Below are positions 27,239 to 35,140 of a stretch of DNA of 64,000 nucleotides, piece after piece. The stretch spans positions 1-64,000 of the forward strand of contig JBBRCE010000004.1 of the NCBI GenBank assembly GCA_038205115.1. Reading direction: 5' to 3'. The notes beneath the pieces are model-generated. The model was given only the letters and a program-made list of their open reading frames with translations, searched no databases and had not been told where the DNA came from. The translations under genes and the position numbers were made by a program. The DNA is from JBBRCE01 sp038205115 (lineage in GTDB: Bacteria; Planctomycetota; Planctomycetia; Pirellulales; JBBRCE01). How positions within the stretch are numbered: the first letter of the stretch is position 1; each line of letters begins with the position of its first letter.

Positions 27239-28258
27239 TTAATGCGCCATTGGAGCAGCATCCGCTGCACGGCTCGCACTGGGGGCGGTCAGAGGCTGAT
27301 TCATAGTGCGTTGCGGCATTGCGCCGCGATTGTCTGGCGATTTTCTAATTGGCGTGCTGTCTGTCGATCTTTGCACGCCGTTCATGGATCGGTCGTCAGC
27401 GCCGCGGTAAAAGGTGCGATATGCCGGTTCAACTGCCCCCGAACGGACGTAACCGTTTTGCGGGCTGGTGCCGTACGCCTGCGCGGGGTCGACCCATTGA
27501 TTGCTCTGATAAGTCAGCCAGTGATTGCTGGGCATCCAGTACCACCAGGCGTTGTTGTAGAATTTCCATCGCCATTCGTTATTCGTCGCGTTGTTCGCAG
27601 CATTCATCGGTGACTGAGTGCCATCATTGCGGTTGAACGTGTTGCCGCTGCTACCGCTGGCTCGGCTGGAATCGCTGACGCCATTGCCGCCATTCGGCTC
27701 GGACGAGGCACCAGACTGCGAACTCAAACCGCGCGCCGCATCAGCCGGCTGACCCGCGCCGATAACAGCGCCGTTGACGCCCAAGCCAGTGCCGTTGACT
27801 CCTAGACCGGTGCTGCTGTTGCCGTTGATCGCTCGATTGGGCACCAGACTGCCTGATTGACCGCCATTCAAGGAGCTGTTCGCCGCGGAATTGCCCAAGT
27901 CGCCGGCGCTCCGCGCGCCGGATCCGCCGATTGAGTTGGTGCCCGAACCCAGCGATGAGTTGCCGTTGTCGAGCGTGCCCGCGTTGGTACCAGACGTTGA
28001 TCCGAAACTGCTCGATGAGCCGCCACGATCGCCACTGTTGAGGCTGCTGCCGAGACCGCTGCCCGTGTTGTTCGCGCCAGCACCGATACCGCCGGAACTC
28101 GTCGAGCCTGAAGCGCCTGCGGAGCCACTCGAGGCACCTCCAGCGGATCCGCCGCCACTCGCTCCTCCGCCACTCGCCCCTCCGCCAGCAGCAAATAATT
28201 GTGCCGAGGGCAACATGCAAACTAATGACAACAAGCCGTACGTAATGAACCTTCGCAT
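27239..28258 (-). CDS. secreted Gly/Ser/Asn-rich low-complexity protein
   Basis: 339 aa. The ATG at 28258 follows GGAG at a proper distance and starts a signal peptide (MRRFITYGLLSLVCMLPSAQLFA). Residues about 25-215 are almost only Gly, Ser, Ala, Asn and Thr, beginning with GGGASGGGASGGG, predicted disordered. The C-terminal part has an aromatic cluster (NEWRWKFYNNAWWYWMPSNHW) that recurs in planctomycete small secreted proteins as a surface-like tail. It resembles an extracellular matrix or cell-surface polymer. No enzyme features. Base composition follows the repeats and is not foreign. Confidence 0.75.
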   Translation of the reverse strand: MRRFITYGLLSLVCMLPSAQLFAAGGGASGGGASGGGSAGGASSGSAGASGSTSSGGIGAGANNTGSGLGSSLNSGDRGGSSSSFGSTSGTNAGTLDNGNSSLGSGTNSIGGSGARSAGDLGNSAANSSLNGGQSGSLVPNRAINGNSSTGLGVNGTGLGVNGAVIGAGQPADAARGLSSQSGASSEPNGGNGVSDSSRASGSSGNTFNRNDGTQSPMNAANNATNNEWRWKFYNNAWWYWMPSNHWLTYQSNQWVDPAQAYGTSPQNGYVRSGAVEPAYRTFYRGADDRSMNGVQRSTDSTPIRKSPDNRGAMPQRTMNQPLTAPSASRAADAAPMAH

Positions 28259-28429
28259 TTTAAAATCTCCAGCGGGGCACGCATTTTTGCTAATTGTACG
28301 AGACGAGCAAGTTTCGAAACGTCCAACCTCGAACTGCGTCGAGCAGAGCTGCACGAATCGGACCGCAACGACGACAAATCCTCAATTTACGCTAAATTCC
28401 GCGAGAATCTTCGGCGAGATTAAACGACA

Positions 28430-28463
28430 GCGGCCAATCAGACTTTTCAATCTGATTGGCCGC
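28430..28463. terminator. perfect 13-bp hairpin downstream of csbD
   Basis: GCGGCCAATCAGA and TCTGATTGGCCGC pair perfectly around an 8-base loop, 37 bases past the CsbD stop. No clear T tract follows on either strand, so it may be a terminator of mixed type or an RNA-stabilising stem. No second copy was seen in the window. Confidence 0.5.
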
Positions 28464-28499
28464 GTACGCAAAGTCCACTCTTGCCATTAGGTTGAGCGA

Positions 28500-28682
28500 C
28501 TATTTGCCATCATTCAATTTTTGAGCGGCGTCTTTGACTTTATCGGTGACGTTTTCGATCGCCTGTTTGACTTTGCCGCTTGCCTGATCAATCTTTCCTT
28601 CGCGACGCAATTGATCGTTGTCAGTCACCGCGCCAGCGGCTTCTTTGACGCGACCTTTGATTTCTTCTGCTTTACCAGCCAT
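28500..28682 (-). CDS. CsbD-family stress protein
   Basis: 60 aa, the full length of the family. Sequence pattern KAEEIKGRVKEAAGAVTDND then EGKIDQASGKVKQAIENVTD is characteristic: two amphipathic charged helices, hydrophilic, no signal. CsbD-like proteins are abundant under general stress in many bacteria; their biochemical role is unknown. In a run of small minus-strand genes with a secreted protein upstream. Confidence 0.9.
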   Translation of the reverse strand: MAGKAEEIKGRVKEAAGAVTDNDQLRREGKIDQASGKVKQAIENVTDKVKDAAQKLNDGK

Positions 28683-28776
28683 GACGGTCTCCGTCTGGAA
28701 AATAATGAGGAATTCACGGCGTCGCGATTCGCAAACTATGTGATCGGCGGTGCTGTGAACTTTCGGGAATTGACCA

Positions 28777-29085
28777 CTACTTCTTCACGCCTGAGTGAAC
28801 GGATACGACCTTGCCGTCCTTGGTGCCGACGGTGATTTTGTCGCCCTTCTTCAAATCGGTCAGTTTGCTGTCCTTGCCGTCGATGGTCACTTTGACATCG
28901 CTGCCGACGGTGTGACTGTGCTCTTTGCCTGCGTTATCCGTCATGACCAACATGCTGGCCGTGGCCGAAACGACGGTTCCCTCGTGATTCGAAACTTCGC
29001 CTGCCTTGTCGGCGGCACGCGCGCTCGCGGCGGCGAACAGCACAGCAACCAGCCCAAAAACCATCAGTGACATTGCGCTTTTCAT
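28777..29085 (-). CDS. small secreted protein, OB-like fold suspected
   Basis: 102 aa. The ATG at 29085 follows GGGG by eight bases. A signal peptide (MKSAMSLMVFGLVAVLFAAASARA) is followed by about 78 residues with a repeated beta pattern: EGTVVSATASMLVMTDNAGK, HTVGSDVKVTIDGKDSKLTD, LKKGDKITVGTKDGKVVSV. This pattern is common in small planctomycete periplasmic proteins and suggests an OB- or SH3-like barrel. Substrate or partner unknown. Lies 94 bases before CsbD in the same direction. Confidence 0.75.
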   Translation of the reverse strand: MKSAMSLMVFGLVAVLFAAASARAADKAGEVSNHEGTVVSATASMLVMTDNAGKEHSHTVGSDVKVTIDGKDSKLTDLKKGDKITVGTKDGKVVSVHSGVKK

Positions 29086-29306
29086 CTTAAGATCCCCTAA
29101 TCGCAAATGATGCCTGCCGATCCGATTGCGGCTCCCCGCCGCAACCTCAGCAAAGCGGATGACCGTATTTGCAGATTTGATGCCGTGGCGAAAAACAGCA
29201 GAGTTTGCGAGCTTGACGTAGAATTGTGGCAGTTGGCTAACCAGACCCGCACGCGCGTTGCACTTTCGGAAACCAACGTCGCACCGCCAAAGAGCCGGAA
29301 CACGCG

Positions 29307-29654
29307 TCAGATGTTCAACGCCTCTGGACCACTTCCGCGCATTGAATCGGATCCGGGGCATTGACGCTGGCGTGCATGGAGCGGCGGCAGCAGCTGGCCG
29401 TTCGAAAGAAACTCAAACAACCACTCCGTCAGCGATTTGCCAATGTGCAGATTGCGAATCCCTGGGACGCCTTCGGTGGCAGCGATTTCAACAAGCGGGC
29501 GCGGCAGCCGGCGGATGATCTTAGCCGCCGTGCAATAGGCCTCAATCCGCCAAGGGTTTGCCCCTTGCCGGCGCAACTCGGCCGCGACGGCCAACAACCG
29601 CTGGGCGATCGCCGGGTTGGTCAACGATGCGGAATCAACGTGAGCCCAGACCAT
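29307..29654 (-). CDS. stand-alone helix-hairpin-helix domain like the N-terminus of PolX
   Basis: 115 aa from the ATG at 29654, with GGAG eight bases upstream. Residues about 13-85 follow the N-terminal domain of PolX-type DNA polymerases: NPAIAQRLLAVAAELRRQGA, NPWRIEAYCTAAKIIRRLP, then VPGIRNLHIGKSLTEWL with the helix-hairpin-helix glycines partly changed. The polymerase palm and PHP domains are absent; the reading ends in a short unrelated tail. It may be a small DNA-binding protein or a remnant of a larger gene. No downstream continuation of PolX is present in any frame examined. Confidence 0.6.
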   Translation of the reverse strand: MVWAHVDSASLTNPAIAQRLLAVAAELRRQGANPWRIEAYCTAAKIIRRLPRPLVEIAATEGVPGIRNLHIGKSLTEWLFEFLSNGQLLPPLHARQRQCPGSDSMRGSGPEALNI

Positions 29655-29870
29655 CTACATTTCTCCATTCGGGCCCTGTACGAACCGTATGGAATCATAC
29701 GCAGCAAGTATACCAAAGTACAGTGTGCGGAGCGTCGGCGCTGGAAAAACGTGGCAGAAATGCGACGGGACAGAAGCGGAGGAGGAGCTACCGCGGGAGG
29801 CTCCGCTTCCGATGCGGCGATTGGGTTAATGCGTGGCTCGCAGCGCAACGCTTGCTTCGCGCGGCGGGCG

Positions 29871-32800
29871 TTATTTAGGTGCCGGCGTAATTCCGGCCGC
29901 CTTATCGCAATCGGCAATCAACGCCTTGTATTTAGCGACCATCTCTGGGCCGCTGAGCGCCGGGGTGCGGACCAGTGTGTTATTGAGGATGGTCGAACCT
30001 TCTTTGGCCAACTCTTTGGCGGCATCGCCACGCAAGACTTTGGTACGCTGCAGCAGGCAGTAGGCCCAATTGTAATTGGCTTCGTAATATTCCGGCGGCA
30101 CGCGGGGTTTCATGTTGCCCAGCGAGTTGGCCGTATTGCCCCAGTAGTTACCGGCCGGTTCGAATCGTTTGGCGCTGCCGGCGGTCTTCATGTCCTCTTC
30201 GGCCCAGGCTTGCAAAATCCGGCCTTTTTCCATCAGCGGTTCCAACGCCTGCGCGACCTTGAGAAGTTCGGAAATGTTCTTGTAGGCTTCATCGAACTTC
30301 TTTTGCTGACGCTGTAAGCCAACCAGCTTGGCGCGAACGGCAATGCTTTTCTTGCCCTTCTCGCCTTCGGCGGCAATGATTACGCCCAGCACGTTGTCGT
30401 ACAGCCGCGAGGCCTCGGCCAAGAGGCCGACTTCGGAGCAGAGATCGGCCAGATAGAGTTGCTGACTCTCGTTGAGGTTCGAGCGGCCCGACAGTTTGGC
30501 CAGCAGTTCCTTGAGCAGGTCGATGTTGCGGGCTTGCTTGGCCAGGGCCAATTCGAGCACTTTTGGGTCTGGATTGAGTTGCGCTTCAGAACACGCCGTC
30601 CGCGCCTTCTTGACCTCTTCGTTGACTTGGGTGACGAAGACAACCAAGGTTGTGTTGGTGGAAGAATCGTCGGTGCCGACGGCCAACAACAGTTGACCGA
30701 TCTTGGCAGCCTCGTCGAATTTATCCGTCTTGACGTAAACGCGCACCGCCATGACGGCGATGTCGAGACTGGTTTTATCCAGCGCTTGGCCGGTCTTGAT
30801 TTTGTCGGCCAGGGGCTTGATGGCCGCCAGAGCCTTTGGCAAGTCGGCCGGCGCGCCCGAGTCGAGATAGGCCTTGGTTTCAATCAACCGTAACTCGGTG
30901 ACTTGCTGGTCGAGCTCCTTGGTTTCGGGCTGCGCTTCTAAGCCCTTGACGCCGGCGTCCACGTTGCGAATCACGGCGTCGCGGTGCAGCTTTAACGCGG
31001 CCTCATTACGTTCGGCAACTGGTTTATTGCGTTCGGTAGCATATTGTTGCCAATGTAACTTGGCCGCAAGCTGCATGGCATCCCCGTAAACGGGTGAGCT
31101 TTCAGCGACGTTTTCCAGCGTTTTGGCGGCCGCGTCGAACTTGTTGCGGCTGATATTGATGCTGGCGATGTACATCGCGCACTTGCCGCCGCCGGAGCTA
31201 TTGGGCCAATTGTCGATCACCGTCTGGGCCGACTTGAGCACGTTGTCGCCGGCTTCGGGCTCTTTGGTTTTGTCGGTCTTGATGCGGTTGTAAAGCCAGA
31301 CCGCGCAGCCGACGGCCAAGCTGGCGGAATTTGCGGCGATGGGGCTGGTGCGGTCAAGCGAGGCGGATAGCGCGCTGGCTTTGGTCATGACTTCCGTCAC
31401 TTTGGCCGGATCGTTGGCGGCGGCAGCGGCCGTATAGCTTTGCTCAAGCAAAAACATGCGAGCCAGCGCGTATTCCTGCTTGGCCTTGGCCACGAGCTCC
31501 TGGTCTTTTTCTTTTTCGCTGAGTTTGACGGCTTTTTCGTAATAACTGATAGCTTGCGGCCAATGCCGCTGCTGCGCTTCATCGCGCGCCAAGGCCAAGG
31601 CGTCGGCAAATGTCGTAGGGTCCAGTTCTCCACCTTTGGCGCCCTCGCCACCGACTTTGACCGCAACCGTGGCTTTGAGCCGCAGCGCTTCGGCCGTGTA
31701 TTCGCTAGGAAACTTCGACATCTCTTGCAGCAGGCCTAGGGCCTCTTTGAAATTGGCGAGGGCCTTCTTTTTGTCGGGCTCTTTCTCGCCCATCTCGATC
31801 TTGCACTTTGCCATTTGCAGCGTGATGCCTTGGTAGCCCGGGACGCGCGACCAACCGCTCGTCTCGCGACCGTCTTTGTGGGCATCTCGCCAAACTTTGC
31901 CATCGTTGAAGCTGGGTTCTGCGCCCTTCTTTTGATAAATGGCCAGCACGATTGCCAGCTTAACTTGCGCGGCGTAGGAGACGTTAAACGGGAGTTCGCC
32001 CTTAGCGGCAATCTTGCCGGTTGGTTCATCCCCCACGCATTCTTCAAAAATGTCGATCGCGACGTCCACGTTGCCAAGTTCCAACTGCGTGCGGCCTTCC
32101 CAAAGCTTGGCCAGCATGATGGGCGGCAGATTGCCGATGCCCTTCTTTTGCGAATATTCTTTGACTTTGTAGAACTCCTTGGCGGCCGTCTGCAAAACCT
32201 TTTTACGTTCGGGATTCTTGATGTCGAAGTACGTCTGGCCGACTTGAAATTCTAGAAATCCGAGCGTACCCTGCGATTCCAACCAATTGAAAATGGCGTT
32301 TTCCAATTGCCGAATGCGTGGATCTTTGGCGGAGGAACTCGACGAACGTCCGCGGCCGCGCGCCGCGGCGGGCGCCGCCTTGAGCGGATTCTTGGAGATA
32401 TCCAATTCGATGTCGTTCATCTGTTTTTCGAAGAACGTGGCAGCCTCCTTTAGCCTGGTACGTGCTGCTGCAAACGCCTTGCGAGACTCTTCGGCCAGCC
32501 GATCTTGCTCGTTCTTTTCCCCGTTGCCCTTGGCCGAAGACAATAGCTCCAAGCCGCGCTGGAATTCGAAATTGCCGGCGGCCTGGAGTGCGCCTGCCAC
32601 TTCCGGATGCTTCGGATATTCTTTGAGGAACTTGTCGAGATGCTCCTGCGCTTTGGCGAGTCGCTTTTTGCTTTCCTCGGGAGTTATTGCTTCACCGGCC
32701 GCTGCCCGCAAGCAATTGGACAGTTCCAAATCCAGCGTTTCTTTGAGCGCCGGCGGCAGTCCGTTTTTCTGCAGCAGCGAAAGATACTCTTGGGCTGTCT

Positions 32801-32933
32801 CGCCGAGGCCATTCTTCTGCATGGCGTGCAGAAATTCGACCGGCTGCTCCTCCGCGCGAGCAACGCAAACAGCCATCGTCAGGCCATTAAAGACAACCAG
32901 AGCAACCAACTTGGAAATATGACGATGCATCAT
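29871..32933 (-). CDS. large periplasmic TPR-type repeat protein of the Exb cluster
   Basis: 1020 aa. The ATG at 32933 (or the adjacent 32930) follows GGAG. A signal peptide (MHRHISKLVALVVFNGLTMAVCVARAEEQ) is followed by a helical solenoid across the whole length, with TPR-like alternation such as EYLSLLQKNGLPPALKETLD, AKLWEGRTQLELGNVDVAID and YYEKAVKLSEKEKDQELVAKA. Such solenoids are protein-binding scaffolds. Last gene on the strand after the ExbB-ExbD-toroid genes; a hairpin terminator lies between it and the toroid gene, so it may have its own promoter or depend on read-through. Likely a periplasmic partner of the energised complex, by context only. Confidence 0.8.
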   Translation of the reverse strand: MMHRHISKLVALVVFNGLTMAVCVARAEEQPVEFLHAMQKNGLGETAQEYLSLLQKNGLPPALKETLDLELSNCLRAAAGEAITPEESKKRLAKAQEHLDKFLKEYPKHPEVAGALQAAGNFEFQRGLELLSSAKGNGEKNEQDRLAEESRKAFAAARTRLKEAATFFEKQMNDIELDISKNPLKAAPAAARGRGRSSSSSAKDPRIRQLENAIFNWLESQGTLGFLEFQVGQTYFDIKNPERKKVLQTAAKEFYKVKEYSQKKGIGNLPPIMLAKLWEGRTQLELGNVDVAIDIFEECVGDEPTGKIAAKGELPFNVSYAAQVKLAIVLAIYQKKGAEPSFNDGKVWRDAHKDGRETSGWSRVPGYQGITLQMAKCKIEMGEKEPDKKKALANFKEALGLLQEMSKFPSEYTAEALRLKATVAVKVGGEGAKGGELDPTTFADALALARDEAQQRHWPQAISYYEKAVKLSEKEKDQELVAKAKQEYALARMFLLEQSYTAAAAANDPAKVTEVMTKASALSASLDRTSPIAANSASLAVGCAVWLYNRIKTDKTKEPEAGDNVLKSAQTVIDNWPNSSGGGKCAMYIASINISRNKFDAAAKTLENVAESSPVYGDAMQLAAKLHWQQYATERNKPVAERNEAALKLHRDAVIRNVDAGVKGLEAQPETKELDQQVTELRLIETKAYLDSGAPADLPKALAAIKPLADKIKTGQALDKTSLDIAVMAVRVYVKTDKFDEAAKIGQLLLAVGTDDSSTNTTLVVFVTQVNEEVKKARTACSEAQLNPDPKVLELALAKQARNIDLLKELLAKLSGRSNLNESQQLYLADLCSEVGLLAEASRLYDNVLGVIIAAEGEKGKKSIAVRAKLVGLQRQQKKFDEAYKNISELLKVAQALEPLMEKGRILQAWAEEDMKTAGSAKRFEPAGNYWGNTANSLGNMKPRVPPEYYEANYNWAYCLLQRTKVLRGDAAKELAKEGSTILNNTLVRTPALSGPEMVAKYKALIADCDKAAGITPAPK

Positions 32934-33030
32934 TGGAACTCCCCACCGCCGGCAACAACGCCGAGATCGCGAATGCGCCGCGATACGTGCAGATTCGTCG
33001 AACAGAAATGACTCATTGAAATTCGAAATG

Positions 33031-33078
33031 AAAAATCACCGGGCTTTAACGAACGGAATCGCTAAAGCACCGGTGATT
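33031..33078 (-). terminator. hairpin terminator after the toroid gene
   Basis: On the minus strand, AATCACCGGTGCTTTA pairs with TAAAGCCCGGTGATT (one bulge) and is followed by five T. It lies 38 bases past the toroid stop and 98 bases before the TPR gene, so it separates or attenuates the last gene of the cluster. Confidence 0.65.
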
Positions 33079-33116
33079 CAGTTTTAACATTGATCTGGTT
33101 TGTCGACCATCAAACT

Positions 33117-34781
33117 CTACTTGGCCGCTTCCTTGGCATTCGCCTCGGCCGGCTTATCCAACTTGTACAGCGGAAGATAACGGTAATACACTTCCAGAGT
33201 CAGGCAGGAGAGACTGGTGACCATCAGGCGACCGCCCGCATCACTCCAGTGATCTTTGGTAGGCCGATCGGGATCCCAACTTCCGACAGCGCAGGCATTG
33301 CCGCCGTCCTTAATCTGGGTGTCGATCAGCAGTTTGCGCATCTTGCGATTCCAAGTGTCCCAGTCCGGGCCGAGCATGTTGTGCATGACCTGCGTGGCGT
33401 AATACCAGTAGTAGATGTTACGCTCGCCGCCGTCGGGCTGGTTGCCCATGATGAACTTCACGCCTTCGGTGATTTCCGGCGAACCGCGCTGCGAACCCAT
33501 GTATTGAGAACACAACACGCCTACGCCCGTCATGGCCGGAGTCGGACCGCCGGCGGGTTGGTAACCAAACAGGCCACCGTAAGCGTTGTTCTTGCCTTTG
33601 AACGAGCCGAGGTACGAGTGCACGCCGTCGAGCGTTTCTTTCTTGACGGTCAAACCGGACATCAGGCCGCTCTTGAGCGCCATCACTTGCCAACCAACAA
33701 CCGAGGTGTCGCCGGCCTGGTTCAGTTCATACCGCCAGCCACCGCCAGCCTTGTCCTGAGCGTCTTCAATGAACTTAATGGCCTTTTGAGCGGCCGCCCG
33801 CACACGCGAATCGTCGCTCAAACCGTAACATTCGCAGAGGGCGATGGCTGCCAGTCCGTGCGAATACATGCGGCTATTGCCACCAGCCCCAAACGACAGA
33901 TCGCCATCGGGCTTCTGATGACTGATCAACCACTGCACCGCGCCATTGATTTTCGTCTGGTAGGGGCCCTTGCTCTGATGCGTCTGGCCAGCAGCCAAGA
34001 ACGGCAGTAAACCGAGCGCGGTTGCCGCGGAGTCGGACTTGTGATTACCAGCGCCGCCGCATTGGCCGCCCTTGCACTGTTTGGTGAAACTTTCGATACC
34101 CCAAGAACCATCCGCGCTCTGATGACGCGCGATCCAATTCAGCGCGGCGGCCACTGCACGTTCGGAATTCTTCGTGCCGCCATAAGTGCCCAGCATGGCT
34201 TCGCGACTGCCTTGACCGCGGCCGCCAAACCCCGAGCCGTCGCCGCCTGAGCCACCATTTTTGCCGAATCCGTCGCTGCCGCCGATGCCGCCGGCCATGC
34301 CGGTGATTGCCCCGCCCGCGCCCATGCTGCTGGTGTTAAATCCACCCAAGCCGCCCGCCATGACGTTGGCGCTCGACTTGACGCCGCCGCCCGAATCTTC
34401 GAACGGTAGGCCGCTATCGTCGAAATGTTTGGCCTCAATGGCGGCCTCTTTATTTTCGGCGGTCAGGCTTTCGGTGGTTAATTCCGTGGGATCGTACGAT
34501 GTTTTGGTCAGTTCGAACTTGGCGATCTCTTCCGTCGCTGCCGGCGCATCCACCGCTTCGAACGTTGGCACATCGAGCGGTTTTTTCTCGCGGATGACGC
34601 CGTAACCCAACAGCTCCAAAATCAGCCAGGTCGATAACAAAATCACGGCATGCGCGGTGAGGCTAGTGGCCATCCACGCACCTTTTTCCCGCATCCAGGT
34701 CTGAAACGCCTCGACAATTGGGCTGGGCGGTGCAGACACGATTTCTTCGTCTTCCAACTGGTCTTGAACGTCTATAGCCAT
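33117..34781 (-). CDS. membrane-anchored alpha/alpha-toroid protein with TonB-like anchor
   Basis: 554 aa from the ATG at 34781. Layout: short acidic cytoplasmic N-terminus, one transmembrane helix (about 35-62), a linker with Pro and a Gly-rich stretch (about 65-215), then a terpenoid-cyclase/prenyltransferase-like alpha/alpha toroid with QW-type repeats (RHQSADGSWGIESF, SHQKPDGDLSFG, GGGWRYEL; about 225-540). The helix carries S40-x-x-x-H44 at its fifth and ninth positions, as TonB and TolA do (Ser16 and His20 of TonB) for contact with ExbB/ExbD. No cyclase catalytic DxDD is seen, so the toroid is likely a binding domain. It lies in line with exbB and three exbD genes. Confidence 0.8.
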   Translation of the reverse strand: MAIDVQDQLEDEEIVSAPPSPIVEAFQTWMREKGAWMATSLTAHAVILLSTWLILELLGYGVIREKKPLDVPTFEAVDAPAATEEIAKFELTKTSYDPTELTTESLTAENKEAAIEAKHFDDSGLPFEDSGGGVKSSANVMAGGLGGFNTSSMGAGGAITGMAGGIGGSDGFGKNGGSGGDGSGFGGRGQGSREAMLGTYGGTKNSERAVAAALNWIARHQSADGSWGIESFTKQCKGGQCGGAGNHKSDSAATALGLLPFLAAGQTHQSKGPYQTKINGAVQWLISHQKPDGDLSFGAGGNSRMYSHGLAAIALCECYGLSDDSRVRAAAQKAIKFIEDAQDKAGGGWRYELNQAGDTSVVGWQVMALKSGLMSGLTVKKETLDGVHSYLGSFKGKNNAYGGLFGYQPAGGPTPAMTGVGVLCSQYMGSQRGSPEITEGVKFIMGNQPDGGERNIYYWYYATQVMHNMLGPDWDTWNRKMRKLLIDTQIKDGGNACAVGSWDPDRPTKDHWSDAGGRLMVTSLSCLTLEVYYRYLPLYKLDKPAEANAKEAAK

Positions 34782-35140
34782 GATGAAAGCAGGCCTCCCG
34801 CCGATACGAATGAAAACTGGCGTTAAAAAATGCGCGACCAAACCCAAAACCCAAGCCACGGCAAACCTAGATAGCATTATCCGCTGGCTAGACCGTAAAC
34901 GTCAAGTCTGACGCGAAAAGCATACAAGTCAATGGAAAACTTCAAAAAACGTTTCAGTGCCGCAGGACGTGACTTGTATGTCGATCTCCGAGCGGAGCGA
35001 TTTGATTCATCCGGAAAACGCTTCGCCCGCCCTGTTGCGACGCATCGGACGCGCTCGACAACGTTTCGTTCGATCCGCTGCGGAGGTTCAGCGGGCACTG
35101 ACCCTGCCTTGCGAACGCGCGGCAGGATCGTGGACATCAG
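34782..35140. other. 359-base intergenic gap inside the Exb cluster
   Basis: No gene seen. It contains the inverted repeat at 34921-34980 and the upstream region of the toroid gene. GGGAGG (minus strand) lies about 12 bases before the toroid ATG. The gap is the longest in the cluster, and an internal promoter is possible. Confidence 0.4.
34921..34980. repeat. 11-bp perfect inverted repeat with 38-base loop
   Basis: CATACAAGTCA (34921-34931) and TGACTTGTATG (34970-34980) pair perfectly. The loop also holds short runs of A and AACGTTT. It could be an mRNA structure between the two cistrons or a regulator-binding pair of half sites. Confidence 0.5.

Noticed and set aside
28430..28463. 13-bp palindrome considered as another small mobile element
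   Set aside because: No target duplication, no second copy and a place behind csbD that fits a transcription end.
33117..34781. Toroid protein considered as a functional squalene/hopene cyclase
   Set aside because: No DxDD active-site motif, an N-terminal anchor unlike cyclases, and exb genes rather than isoprenoid genes around it.
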